From contig NZ_JAUWAV010000012.1 in assembly GCF_030605225.1 (NCBI RefSeq), positions 1 through 64,000 of the forward strand: DNA of 64,000 bases, written 5' to 3'. Below the pieces are notes generated by a model. That model was not told where the DNA came from and searched no databases. It was given only the letters and a program-made list of their open reading frames with translations. The position numbers and the translations under genes were made by a program. Within the stretch, counting starts at the first letter, position 1. Each line of letters begins with the position of its first letter. Positions 15,887 to 24,653 of the stretch are shown here, piece after piece. This stretch comes from Geoalkalibacter sp. (lineage in GTDB: Bacteria > Desulfobacterota > Desulfuromonadia > Desulfuromonadales > Geoalkalibacteraceae).

Positions 15887-16162
15887 ATGAATAATAAAAA
15901 TACAGAAAACGCCCGAAATCATCCCTACGGCCAAGTGGTCACCGCGGCGGATATCGGGCGGTTGATCAGGCACAAACGGCGTGTGGTTGGAACCCACCAG
16001 GAGACGGCTGCAGGTCTTGCCGGGGTGGGGACGAAGTTTCTCTCCCAGTTGGAAAACGGCAAGGAGACGGCGGAGCTGGGCAAGGTACTCCAGGTGCTCA
16101 AGGCGATGGGGCTGGAGATCTACATTTTTCCCCGCTCCCAAAACCCGCTGAAAGGGCGATAG
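15887..16162 (+). CDS. hipB: HipB-like antitoxin, XRE-family repressor
   Basis: A 91-residue protein with an XRE helix-turn-helix (TAADIGRLIRHKRRVVGTHQ, then ETAAGLAGVGTKFLSQLENG) followed by the typical KETAELGKVLQVLKAMGLEI end of HipB-type antitoxins. The frame is open upstream to 15803, but the ATG at 15887 follows GGAGAGG and lies downstream of the promoter. It is followed without a gap by hipA. It likely neutralises HipA and represses the operon through the sites at 15752-15870. Confidence 0.9.
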   Translation: MNNKNTENARNHPYGQVVTAADIGRLIRHKRRVVGTHQETAAGLAGVGTKFLSQLENGKETAELGKVLQVLKAMGLEIYIFPRSQNPLKGR

Positions 16163-17407
16163 ATGCCGGCCCTGGACGTCTATTTGAACGAAACCCTCGT
16201 CGGCGAGCTGCGGCAGGAGGGAGGCGAGCTTGCCTTCCGCTACGCACCGGGCTATCTGAGGCTGCCAGCACCTTTGCCACTCTCCCGGCAGCTGCCCCTG
16301 GGGAGCGAGGAATTTGCCGACGCTGCGACTCGCGCCTTCTTCGCCAACTTACTTCCCGAAGGAGGGATGCGCGAGCAGGTGGCCCGGGCGCTGGGACTTT
16401 CCTCGGGGAACGTCTTCGGTCTGCTGGAAGCCCTGGGCGGCGACTGCGCCGGGGCGGTAACGGTGGTGCCTCCTGGAGAGCTTCCCCAACGGCAAAGCTT
16501 TTATCAGCGGCTCACCCCTGCCGAGCTGGCGGCGCGGCTGGCGGAGCTTCCCGCCCATCCGCTTCTGGCCGGAGAGGAAGGCGTACGGCTGTCGCTGGCC
16601 GGCGCCCAGAACAAGCTGCCGGTCTATTTCGACGGCAGCGATTTTCACCTCCCCCAGGGCGGCGCCCCGTCGTCCCACATCCTCAAGACCGCCATCCCCC
16701 ATCTGGAAGAGACGGTGCTCAACGAGGCCTTCTGCATGAACCTCGCCGCCCGGGTTGGCCTGAACGTCCCGGAGGCGACGGTCATCCGCTCCGGTGATGC
16801 CCGGGTCTACATGGTCGCCCGCTATGATCGGCAGCGCGCCGAAAGCGGCGACCTGCTGCGGCTCCATCAGGAGGATTTCTGCCAGGCCCTGGGCATCCCG
16901 CCCGAACTGAAATATGAGAAGGAGGGGGGACCGGGGTTTGCCGTCTGCTTCGATCTGGTGCGCGAGTGGAGTTCGGAGCCTCTGGCCGATGCGGCAGCGC
17001 TGCTGCGCTGGGCGCTGTTCAACTTCCTGATCGGCAACGCCGACGCCCACGGCAAAAACCTCGCCTTCCTCTACGCCGATGGCGACGTGCGGCTGGCTCC
17101 TTTCTACGATTTGCTTTCGACTGCAGTCTACGAGCGGCGGGTCGACAATAAGTTCGCCATGAAAATGGGAGGGCAAAAGGACCCGCGCTACCTGTCAGGA
17201 CACCACTTGGAGAAATTTGCTGCCGAGATCAGGGTGGGTCTGCGGGTGGTCAAGACACAGCTGCGCGAGCTCTCCGAAAGAGTGCAGGCTGAGGTTTCGC
17301 CACTGGCCGAACAATCCCGCCGAGGCTATGGTTCTCCGGTCATTATCAACTGGCTCGAGCGGGTGCTGTCTCAACGGATTGCCAAGGCAAAAACAATCAT
17401 CTCGTAG
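16163..17407 (+). CDS. hipA: HipA-type serine/threonine kinase toxin
   Basis: A 414-residue HipA-family kinase; E. coli HipA phosphorylates glutamyl-tRNA synthetase and induces persistence. N-terminal HipA subdomain (FFANLLPEGGMREQVA), the LSLAGAQNKLPV loop with the nucleotide-binding Lys, the substrate-binding HILKTAIPHL, the catalytic motif NADAHGKNLAF near residue 292 and the metal-binding FYDLLST are all present, so the kinase appears intact. Length is slightly below E. coli HipA. The ATG begins directly after the hipB TAG. Confidence 0.95.
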   Translation: MPALDVYLNETLVGELRQEGGELAFRYAPGYLRLPAPLPLSRQLPLGSEEFADAATRAFFANLLPEGGMREQVARALGLSSGNVFGLLEALGGDCAGAVTVVPPGELPQRQSFYQRLTPAELAARLAELPAHPLLAGEEGVRLSLAGAQNKLPVYFDGSDFHLPQGGAPSSHILKTAIPHLEETVLNEAFCMNLAARVGLNVPEATVIRSGDARVYMVARYDRQRAESGDLLRLHQEDFCQALGIPPELKYEKEGGPGFAVCFDLVREWSSEPLADAAALLRWALFNFLIGNADAHGKNLAFLYADGDVRLAPFYDLLSTAVYERRVDNKFAMKMGGQKDPRYLSGHHLEKFAAEIRVGLRVVKTQLRELSERVQAEVSPLAEQSRRGYGSPVIINWLERVLSQRIAKAKTIIS

Positions 17408-17452
17408 GGAAAGCGTTTAATTTGAATTCAGAGGGTTACCCGGTCAAGGATT

Positions 17453-17583
17453 CTTCCGATCCAGCCCCGGTACTGTAAGGCCTTGGCCAGGTGCTCCTGC
17501 CGGATCTGCTCAGCCCCGGCCAGATCGGCGATGGTCCGCGCCACCTTGAGAATGCGGCTGTAGCTGCGGTCAGAGAGCCCCAG
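17453..17583 (-). pseudogene. comM: comM 3' remnant 3 (truncated)
   Basis: Encodes only the last ~44 residues of ComM ([20 protein letters not shown], then [20 protein letters not shown]). One G is missing in the GGGG run near the end, which shifts the frame so the final LDRK becomes WIGR. Upstream of LGLS the similarity stops and the sequence runs into the end of the rarD-like gene, so this copy lost its 5' part, including the NPC junction. It marks the left edge of the large catabolic island. Confidence 0.85.
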
Positions 17584-17665
17584 CCAGTGGTTGCTTTCAT
17601 TTCTTGTAACCAGTGAGAAAAGTTTTTCAGTGACTTCCCTGAATCGTTGGGCTGTTACATATGGT

Positions 17666-18610
17666 TCATCGAAAAGTAGTACGGGTGTTCCAGAGCTTAT
17701 CTGCAGAATAAATCCCAAGACCCGCCCAGATAAATAAAAAGCTAATTAGATGGTTCCGAGTAAAAGCCTCTTGATAGAGGCCAATGGCGAGAGCAAATTG
17801 TAGGCTGGGTGTGATGTATTGAAGGAAACCGATTGTTGCCAGACGTAATCGACGAGCTGCTCCGGCGAACAGCAACAAGGGGCCGGCTGTGACTATTCCA
17901 GACAAAGGGAGAAGCAGGTTGAGTTGCGTAGCGCCGGCCAAAAAAGTTCCCTCTTGCTGAGCGGTCAGATAGATAAGGTAACTCAGGGCCATGGGTGCAA
18001 GAAGGGCCGTCTCCACCGTCAGGCCTAACATCGCATCAACTTTCGCCAATTTGCGCAATAACCCATAGAGACCGAATGATGCAGCAAGGATAAGGGAAGT
18101 CCAAGGAGCCTGCCCTTGATAAAATGTCAGAGTCACCACTCCGACAAGGGCAGACAGAAAGCTCACTTGTTGCCAACGACTCAACCCCTCTCGCAAAAAC
18201 ACAAACCCGAGCAGGACGCTGATCAAGGGAGTAATAAAATAGCCAAGACTCGCCTGAAGAACTTCTCCTCGCTGGATCGCACAAAGGAAGACCAACCAAT
18301 TGGTGGCGATAAGAAGCGTTGATACGCACAACGTCAAAAGAACTGACCGGTCGCGAACGACAGATATCAGGTTTCTCAGTTGTCGGCGACCTACGACGAG
18401 GATGAGAAGAAAAACTGCCGACCAAGATATGCGGTGGCACACTAGCTCCAAAGGTGGTACCCCTGCCAATGCTTTGAAAAATATTGGGAAGGCCCCCCAG
18501 ATTGAATAAGCTGCCAGTCCGAACAGGATACCTTTGCGGGCGATTTTTGTAGATTGATCACCTGCCCCTGAGAGAGTCGGGACCAAAATAGAGCTGTAAA
18601 ATTTCATCAT
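17666..18610 (-). CDS. rarD: RarD-type EamA/DMT family permease
   Basis: A 314-residue inner-membrane permease with about ten hydrophobic helices and two EamA-type halves. The opening [20 protein letters not shown] and the middle [20 protein letters not shown] are typical of the RarD subfamily. The start has two adjacent ATGs but no clear ribosome site; the usual family start would be close to residue 20, so translation may begin later. The transported compound is unknown. Base composition is far more AT-rich than the flanking chromosome. Its 3' end lies against a truncated comM remnant. Confidence 0.85.
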   Translation of the reverse strand: MMKFYSSILVPTLSGAGDQSTKIARKGILFGLAAYSIWGAFPIFFKALAGVPPLELVCHRISWSAVFLLILVVGRRQLRNLISVVRDRSVLLTLCVSTLLIATNWLVFLCAIQRGEVLQASLGYFITPLISVLLGFVFLREGLSRWQQVSFLSALVGVVTLTFYQGQAPWTSLILAASFGLYGLLRKLAKVDAMLGLTVETALLAPMALSYLIYLTAQQEGTFLAGATQLNLLLPLSGIVTAGPLLLFAGAARRLRLATIGFLQYITPSLQFALAIGLYQEAFTRNHLISFLFIWAGLGIYSADKLWNTRTTFR

Positions 18611-18670
18611 GAGAGGTTCGCGTCACACAGCAAAGCAAGGCCAATGCTATTGGTGCCAAAGTATGCAAAA

Positions 18671-18704
18671 AGAAAAGCCCGCCTTGAAGACGGGACTTTT
18701 TTGT
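18671..18704 (-). terminator. Terminator between the regulator and rarD-like genes
   Basis: CCCG(18678-18681) pairs with CGGG (18691-18694) and an inner CT/AG pair; T-rich runs flank both sides, TTTTCTTTTT on the minus strand. It probably ends the FadR-type regulator transcript. The rest of 18611-18871 shows no gene. Confidence 0.6.
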
Positions 18705-18871
18705 TTCAGCCACAGCAAAAGATACAGCGGGGATTGTTTTCCTCGATGAGCACCTGCGCTGCGGTTACCTAGGACATGCTCTATACCGAGGAGTATCTCA
18801 ACCCACCTCGAACAGCGCCCAAAAAATCCTCCCTCACAGGCGTTACAAGCGAAGAGTTGGATTTGCATTTG

Positions 18872-19600
18872 TCAACCAGGCAGGGTCTGTGTTTCCTTCA
18901 TCAGGCGAGCCATAGCGTTGTTTAAATGAGTTTCTGCAGCTTGCCGCGCCTTTTCGATGTCCTGTGCTTCGATGGCATCATAAATGGCCTCGTGTTCCTT
19001 TAAAACAGCAGAATCCAAAGTCTTAAAGCTAGCAGTGTGTTTGCGTGCAGTTCTGATCGCGTGCCGTACATTATCTTCTAAAAATTTCGCAAGGGTAACA
19101 AAGTAAGAATTGTTTGAAGCTTTGACGATTTCAGAGTGAAAAAAAAGGTCTTCTTCGCTCCCGAGTTCGCCAATGGAAATTGCTTTAATCAGTTTCTCAA
19201 GCGCCTTTTTGATAGAGGAAAGTTGTTGCTTGGTGCGGTGCTTGGCAGCCAGTCCTGTGTAATAAACTTCAACAGCCAGAAGAAGTTCAAAAATTTTGAG
19301 GACCTCCTTTTGATCTTCAAAGTTAGGGATCTCGAGACGAAGACTGCTTTTATATGCGGTCTCACTTACGAAAACACCACGTCCTTGCTGAGGGATAACA
19401 AGACCATCAAACTTGAGTTGCGAAATGGCTTCCCGAAGCACGGGGCGACTAACTCCATAGGTGATGCAGAGCTCCGTTTCGGTCGGGAGTTGTTCTCCAG
19501 GTTTGTATTGACCACTTTTGATCGCCTCGGTCAGAATTTTGGCCACAGCGTCGGTCAAGGTGGGGGGGCGCTTGAGTAAGTTGCTAGTTCTCGGAGCCAT
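18872..19600 (-). CDS. GntR-family regulator, FadR (FCD) subfamily
   Basis: A 242-residue transcription factor. The N-terminal winged helix has the GntR signature (GQYKPGEQLPTETELCITYG, then VSRPVLREAISQL); the C-terminal all-helical FCD effector domain carries spaced acidic and His residues (FHSEIV, RHAIRTARKH, EHEAIYDAI, AETHLNNAM) that bind a metal and often a carboxylic acid. AAGGATGAATTTGA precedes the ATG. It is transcribed away from the transport/catabolic operon that starts at 20563, the usual layout for a local repressor of that operon. Confidence 0.9.
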   Translation of the reverse strand: MAPRTSNLLKRPPTLTDAVAKILTEAIKSGQYKPGEQLPTETELCITYGVSRPVLREAISQLKFDGLVIPQQGRGVFVSETAYKSSLRLEIPNFEDQKEVLKIFELLLAVEVYYTGLAAKHRTKQQLSSIKKALEKLIKAISIGELGSEEDLFFHSEIVKASNNSYFVTLAKFLEDNVRHAIRTARKHTASFKTLDSAVLKEHEAIYDAIEAQDIEKARQAAETHLNNAMARLMKETQTLPG

Positions 19601-19685
19601 TCAAATTCATCCTTCCCAGGATAACGATTTTGCCGAGGTTTCTAGAAAAGCTAAACTAAAAATGAAAATCTCAAGTTGTAAATTT

Positions 19686-19700
19686 GTCATATAATCATAC
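19686..19700. promoter_or_regulatory. Possible FadR-type operator near the regulator gene
   Basis: GTCATATAATCATAC lies 86 bases upstream of the regulator start and shares the GTCAT half-site with the palindrome at 20183-20195. It could mediate autoregulation; the match is partial. Confidence 0.35.
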
Positions 19701-20144
19701 CACATTTTAAAAACATGAAAAGAAATTTTTCATTCCCATTTCTTTCAGCCCTTGTCGTTTTCTGTCCCCTCGAGTTCGTTTGTAATTGCCGGCCCTGGTT
19801 GTCCGTTTAACGGCTGAAAGGGGCGGGGGGCCGAAGTTCATTAGGCCTTGAATTCTCCTTGGTGCCCGGAGGACTTGGTCCTTGAGTCCCGCGACTTTCG
19901 TGGTAGCGTTTTTGCTGCAAGCATGTTGCACTGCGATCTCTGATCCTTCGAGATTGAGCGCCAGTGAAAGCTATAGAGGGTTTTCCCTGAGCGCATGCGT
20001 CCGTGAAGCGGCCCTCTCTTCTCGCTGGGACCATTCAAGCAACCCTCCTGCGTCTATTCTGGCGCGGATTAAAAATGCGATTTATTTAAAACTTCAATAA
20101 ATATCGATATCTTTTCGTGCCCATAATTTTTTTTAAAAATCGGG
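19701..20144. other. Intergenic, no gene seen
   Basis: Roughly 440 bases between the two putative regulator sites. The open frames here have no ribosome site, unusual composition and no recognisable family. Confidence 0.4.
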
Positions 20145-20195
20145 TTGACACGGATAAAACAACGTACTATTGTTGTTGTCAAGTCATCATATGAC
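20145..20195 (+). promoter_or_regulatory. Promoter and palindromic operator of the catabolic operon
   Basis: TTGACA (20145-20150), a 17-base spacer and TATTGT (20168-20173) form a sigma-70-like promoter. GTCATCATATGAC (20183-20195) is a 5-3-5 inverted repeat just downstream of the expected start site, the position of a roadblock repressor. The divergently oriented FadR-type regulator is the likely ligand. Confidence 0.65.
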
Positions 20196-20562
20196 ATGCT
20201 CATTTTGTTATATGTCTTAAATTGTGGGATACGCGATCTGTTCCAGGTCTTTGAGTTCCCCTCCGTGGTGTGCGGTTAAGGTGGCCGATATGAGAGCGAG
20301 TTGCCGCCATTGTTTCGAAGAGACTTTAAATCGATTGGTTCGTGCATGCGGTTGAGGGATGTCAGTTAATTCGGATAATCAAGTTTGGCGGAAAGAAATT
20401 TAGGGAGGTTGCAAATACAATGACATTTGTATCGATAACCGCAAAAATTTGGCATAGATTTCAAATTAAGTAATGGATGTGAAGGGGCGGTTCTCTCTGC
20501 ACCGTCGAAGAAGGCTGTCTGGCACCTGTTTGGAAACCTCTATTCAGAGAAGGGAGATCGGC
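20196..20562 (+). other. Long untranslated leader of the catabolic operon
   Basis: If transcription starts near 20180, about 380 bases precede the first gene. I see no gene, riboswitch or terminator that I recognise in it. An in-frame ATG at 20473 lacks a ribosome site. Confidence 0.4.
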
Positions 20563-21828
20563 ATGAATCAGGTATCGGTAAGTAAGGAGCCTGGAATGTT
20601 CAAGAGTTTAGGTGGTGGAGTGGCGAAAACTCTAATTCTTACACTTTTGATGGTAATGACAGGTTTCAGCGCTTGGGCAGAAACCATCAAGCTCGGTGCG
20701 CTGTACCCCTTCAGCGGGGGGCTTGTCGTTTTGGGTGAAGAGAGCTTTCGCGGGCTTGAGTTGGCAGTCGAGGAGAGGAATGCTGCGGGAGGGATCCAGG
20801 GCAAAAAGATTGAACTTGTCAAGGGTGATGCCGTCGACCCGAATGCGGCTGTGGGCGAAGCGCGTCGGCTCATCTCTGTCGGTGGAGTAAAGGCCATATT
20901 TGGTACTTATTCTTCTTCTTTGGCCTTGGCTGCAAGCCAGGTTGCCGAGTTGGCGGGGGTCCCATATTTCGAGTTGGGCGCAATCTCTGACCCGATCACC
21001 GAGCGCGGGTTCAAGTACGTGTTCAGAACAAATCCGACATCCAAAAGTTTTGCGATTGCCACCGTAGATGCGATTACGGATGCCATCGCTCCAGCACTCG
21101 GTGTTGATGCGAAAAATTTGAAGGTAGCCATTATTCATGAAGACAGCCTTTATGGAACCACTGTCGCCAGTTATCAGGAAAAGCGGGCAAAGGAAAAGGG
21201 GATTAACATCGTTCAGGTGCTGCCCTATGCCCGTCAGGCTGTCGATCTTTCGTCGTTGATATTGCGCCTGAAGGGGGCGAATGTTGACGTAGTTCTCCAG
21301 ACCTCCTATCAGAACGATACTGTTCTTTTCTTCCGTCAGGCTAAAGAGGCCGGTTACACACCGAAGGCAGCCATAGGGGCGGGTGGCGGATACTCGATGA
21401 TGGACACGGTTGAGGCTTTGGGTGCAGCAAACATTGAGGGTGCACTTAATGTCGACTTCACTCAATACAGAACGAACCCGAAAGCTGCTCCCGGCGTCGA
21501 AACGTTTCCTGCAAGGTATAAAGCTAAATACGGAGAGGCACCCCGGTCCGGCCACAGTCTGACGAACTTTTTTGGTGCCCGGATAATTTTCGATGCCTTG
21601 GATAAGGCCGGATCAATGGATAAGGATGCCATTCGCAAAGCCGCCATGAAAATTGATGTTCCGACAGGTACGACCCCGACGGGATGGGGAGTGAAGTTTG
21701 GTGAGGATGGCCAGAATCAGCGGGCCTCTGTTTTCCTCATGCAGTGGCAGAATGGTGAGTTGGTGACGGTTTTCCCCCTCGAAGCAGCAGTTGCGAAAAT
21801 GAAGGTCGGTATCGGTTCCAAGAAATAA
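20563..21828 (+). CDS. ABC transporter substrate-binding protein (LivK/amide-type)
   Basis: A 421-residue periplasmic binding protein of the branched-chain amino acid/amide family (Peripla_BP_6). A signal peptide ends at FSAWA-ETIK near residue 39, and mature sequence IKLGALYPFSGGLVVLGEES matches the family's first strand. Homologues bind branched-chain amino acids, amides, aromatic acids or other carboxylates. ATG at 20563 follows AAGGGAGATCGGC; a second ATG 11 codons on is possible. First gene of the import/catabolic operon; a strong hairpin follows it. Confidence 0.9.
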   Translation: MNQVSVSKEPGMFKSLGGGVAKTLILTLLMVMTGFSAWAETIKLGALYPFSGGLVVLGEESFRGLELAVEERNAAGGIQGKKIELVKGDAVDPNAAVGEARRLISVGGVKAIFGTYSSSLALAASQVAELAGVPYFELGAISDPITERGFKYVFRTNPTSKSFAIATVDAITDAIAPALGVDAKNLKVAIIHEDSLYGTTVASYQEKRAKEKGINIVQVLPYARQAVDLSSLILRLKGANVDVVLQTSYQNDTVLFFRQAKEAGYTPKAAIGAGGGYSMMDTVEALGAANIEGALNVDFTQYRTNPKAAPGVETFPARYKAKYGEAPRSGHSLTNFFGARIIFDALDKAGSMDKDAIRKAAMKIDVPTGTTPTGWGVKFGEDGQNQRASVFLMQWQNGELVTVFPLEAAVAKMKVGIGSKK

Positions 21829-21839
21829 TCGACAAGAAC

Positions 21840-21881
21840 TTTTGCATGAGGGAGGGATGTTCCTCCCTCCCTCATGCAAAA
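21840..21881 (+). repeat. Perfect 18-bp hairpin between binding-protein and permease genes
   Basis: TTTTGCATGAGGGAGGGA (21840-21857) is fully complementary to 21864-21881 around a six-base loop. On the plus strand it ends in AAAA, not T, so it is more likely an mRNA-stabilising or partially terminating element. Such hairpins commonly let the binding protein be made in excess over the permease. Confidence 0.75.
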
Positions 21882-21899
21882 TACAGCCGGGGATAAGAG

Positions 21900-22772
21900 A
21901 TGGAAATCTTTATTCAGCTATTGCTTAACGGATTGTTGCTGGGTGGCATGTACGCCATCATTAGTATTGGCTTGACCCTTATTTTCGGCGTCATCCGCGT
22001 AGTAAATTTTGCTCATGGCGAACTGCTCATGATAGGTATGTATGCCGTTTATCTGCTCACTAAACACTTGGATTTACACCCATATGTGTCTGCTGGACCG
22101 GTTATAGTTCTTCTTTTTATTATTGGTGCGGCGATTCAGAGATTCATCATTCAGCCCCTTTTAAGCGCTGACCCCGAAATACAAATCTTCGCCACTGTTG
22201 GCCTCTCCACGGCATTGATGAATTTGGCTTTGCTTGTTTTTGGCGCGAACATGTTTTCGGTGAATGTTCCTGCCTTGCGTAACACGGTGAACATTGGACA
22301 AATCAGCTTGTTGAATGCAAACATTGTCATGTTTGCCAGTGCTGTGACCCTGGTGTTTTTACTGCACTATTTTTTAACCAAAACCTATTTTGGCAAAGCC
22401 ATCCGCGCGACATCACAAAACCGATTTGCTGCCCCTTTAATGGGGATCAATGTGAATAGGGTCTATATAGTAACGTTTGGGATCGGTTCAGCATGTGTTG
22501 GGCTGGCAGCAGCATTGGTAATGCCAATTTACACGGTATTCCCCACGATAGGCACCTACTTTGTCCTTACTGCATTTGTCATTGTTGTTTTAGGCGGTAT
22601 GGGGAGCATTTTTGGTGCTTTTATAGGAGCGATGATCATAGGAATTATCGATTCCATCAGTGGGTATTACATAGCCCCTGATCTTAAGGAAGTTGTGTAC
22701 TTTTTGATCTTCATCGCAATTTTGATTTTTAGGCCGACCGGTCTTTTAGGCCTTGGGAAAGGCTCTGAATAA
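21900..22772 (+). CDS. ABC transporter permease, LivH type
   Basis: A 290-residue inner-membrane permease with the LivH hallmark near the N-terminus (NGLLLGGMYAIISIGLTLIF, then GVIRVVNFAHGELLMIGMY) and GKAIRATSQNRFAAPLMGIN in the cytoplasmic loop that contacts the ATPase. It ends with the usual IFRPTGLLG. It pairs with the LivM domain of the next gene. ATG follows GGGGATAAGAG. Confidence 0.95.
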   Translation: MEIFIQLLLNGLLLGGMYAIISIGLTLIFGVIRVVNFAHGELLMIGMYAVYLLTKHLDLHPYVSAGPVIVLLFIIGAAIQRFIIQPLLSADPEIQIFATVGLSTALMNLALLVFGANMFSVNVPALRNTVNIGQISLLNANIVMFASAVTLVFLLHYFLTKTYFGKAIRATSQNRFAAPLMGINVNRVYIVTFGIGSACVGLAAALVMPIYTVFPTIGTYFVLTAFVIVVLGGMGSIFGAFIGAMIIGIIDSISGYYIAPDLKEVVYFLIFIAILIFRPTGLLGLGKGSE

Positions 22773-22868
22773 TCATCATCTATATTGCTATCCGCCTCGT
22801 GATCTTCTGGTTTGTATAAAACGCAAATAATCCTGTGTACATCGTCGCAGAAAAGTGGAGTCATACGG

Positions 22869-24653
22869 ATGAGACGGATTCTTGAGCCTAGAATATATAT
22901 GAGCATCACTGGACTACTGCTGCTGTTCCTTGTCCCGGCGGCAGTGGACTCGCCCTTTATCCACCATGTCTTTGTCACCATTTGTTTGTATGGGGCTCTA
23001 GCGACCGCCTGGAATATTGTCGGCGGGTATGCAGGGCAGCTTTCCCTTGGTCATGCCTCGTTTTATGGAATTGGCGGATACACTGCAGTCCTGCTTATGA
23101 GCCACTATGGGATATCACCCTGGATCGGCATGATCGTTGGAGCCATTCTTGCGGCGGCGGTGGGGGTGGCCATCAGCTATCCTTGTTTCCGCTTGCGCGG
23201 ACCTTTTTTCGCGTTGGGAACCATCGCATTTTTAGAGGTGTTCCGCCTGATGGCCATCCATCAGAAAGACCTGACTGGGGGCGCCTCCGGCTTGGTTGTC
23301 CCCTTGAAAATTGGCTGGCAATGGATGATTTTCAGGGAAAAGCTCCCCTACCTGATCATAGCTTTTCTATTCTTGGTGCTGCTGGTGCTTGTCTCTCTAT
23401 GGATCAAAAAATCGCGGTTCGGATATTTTCTCGTCGCAGTCCGTGAACGTGAAGATGCGGCGATGGCTTTGGGCATCAACCCCGTCAAAATGAAAATCTA
23501 CGCCGTGATCATCTCAAGCGCACTCACTGCGATGATTGGATCGTTTCATGCCATCTATACAACTTTTCTGGAGCCTGCAGCGATGTTTTCTTTGGCATTC
23601 TCCATTCAGATTGCCATGTTTGCGTTGATTGGTGGTCTGGGGACGGTCGCTGGGCCGTTGGCGGGCACACTGCTCGTTGTGCCGCTCACTGAAATGGCAA
23701 GGGGATGGCTTGGTGGTGGGGCTTCTGGGTTGCATGGGTTTGTCTATGGGGTTGTGCTGGTACTTGTGGTCTTGACGCTTCCTTCCGGAATCGTCGGGCG
23801 CTTTGGCGGGTTGATTGGCCGGATGATTGCTCGGATGCCAGGCGCTCGAGTTGCGGCGGAGCCTGAAGTCGAGATTGAACGCGTGGCGCCTGTAACAAAT
23901 CGAACAATTGGGGAACCCATCCTTGTTGCAAAAAGCCTGACAAAAAAGTTTGGCGGTCTGGTGGCCACCAATGATGTCAGCATCGAGTTGCGGAAAGGTG
24001 AAATCCTGGGAATTATCGGGCCAAACGGCGCCGGCAAGACGACGGTTTTCAACCAGCTTTCCGGATTCATTATTCCTGATATGGGAAAGGTTGAAGTTGC
24101 TGATGAATCAGGAGGGATTTCCTCGCCCAAAAACCCTCACTCCTTTGCGAAGGCAGGCGTTGGGCGGACGTTTCAAATTGTACAACCATTCGGAAAATTG
24201 ACAGTTCTGGATAATATCATGATCGGGGCCTTCAACAAATATCGTTCAACTTCCGATGCGCGGAAGAAGGCTCTTGAGGTAGCCAAGCTGGTTGGGCTAT
24301 TTGACGAACGCAATACGATTGCGAGCAGTTTGACCATCGGTGGATTGAAGCGTCTTGAAGTCGGCCGTGTTCTGGCGATGGAACCGAGAATACTGCTTCT
24401 TGATGAAGTTATGGCCGGGCAGAATCATACTGATGTTTTAAAAGCAGTCGAGATGATACGCAGGGTTCGCGACAACGGCGTTTCGATTATCGCGATTGAG
24501 CATAATATGCATGCCATTATGAGTATTTCCGACCGGGTTGTAGTGATCAACTCAGGCAGTGTGATCGCAGAAGGGGCACCCAAAGAGGTTGTTCAGAACA
24601 AGGAAGTCATCGAAGCCTATCTTGGTGAGGAATATACTCATGCTGCAGCTTAA
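22869..24653 (+). CDS. Fused ABC permease-ATPase (LivM-LivG type)
   Basis: A 594-residue fusion. Residues ~1-330 are a LivM-type permease (YAGQLSLGHASFYGIGGYTA and DAAMALGINPVKMKIYAVII); after a short linker residues ~355-594 are a LivG-type ATPase with Walker A GPNGAGKTT, Q-loop FQIVQPF, Walker B ILLLDE and switch H in IEHNMH. The signature loop reads LTIGGLKRLEVGR in place of LSxGQ, and DEV replaces DEP, a variant known in some LivG-like proteins. ATG at 22869 is chosen over an upstream frame because of GTGGAG before it. LivM-LivG fusions are seen in several importers of this class. Confidence 0.92.
   Translation: MRRILEPRIYMSITGLLLLFLVPAAVDSPFIHHVFVTICLYGALATAWNIVGGYAGQLSLGHASFYGIGGYTAVLLMSHYGISPWIGMIVGAILAAAVGVAISYPCFRLRGPFFALGTIAFLEVFRLMAIHQKDLTGGASGLVVPLKIGWQWMIFREKLPYLIIAFLFLVLLVLVSLWIKKSRFGYFLVAVREREDAAMALGINPVKMKIYAVIISSALTAMIGSFHAIYTTFLEPAAMFSLAFSIQIAMFALIGGLGTVAGPLAGTLLVVPLTEMARGWLGGGASGLHGFVYGVVLVLVVLTLPSGIVGRFGGLIGRMIARMPGARVAAEPEVEIERVAPVTNRTIGEPILVAKSLTKKFGGLVATNDVSIELRKGEILGIIGPNGAGKTTVFNQLSGFIIPDMGKVEVADESGGISSPKNPHSFAKAGVGRTFQIVQPFGKLTVLDNIMIGAFNKYRSTSDARKKALEVAKLVGLFDERNTIASSLTIGGLKRLEVGRVLAMEPRILLLDEVMAGQNHTDVLKAVEMIRRVRDNGVSIIAIEHNMHAIMSISDRVVVINSGSVIAEGAPKEVVQNKEVIEAYLGEEYTHAAA

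Noticed and set aside
18647-18868. 73-codon minus-strand frame between the rarD-like and regulator genes
   Set aside because: Overlaps the terminator hairpin, has no ribosome site and no recognisable similarity.
19707-20100. Small frames on both strands upstream of the catabolic operon
   Set aside because: No ribosome-binding sites, odd composition and no conserved motif; probably non-coding.
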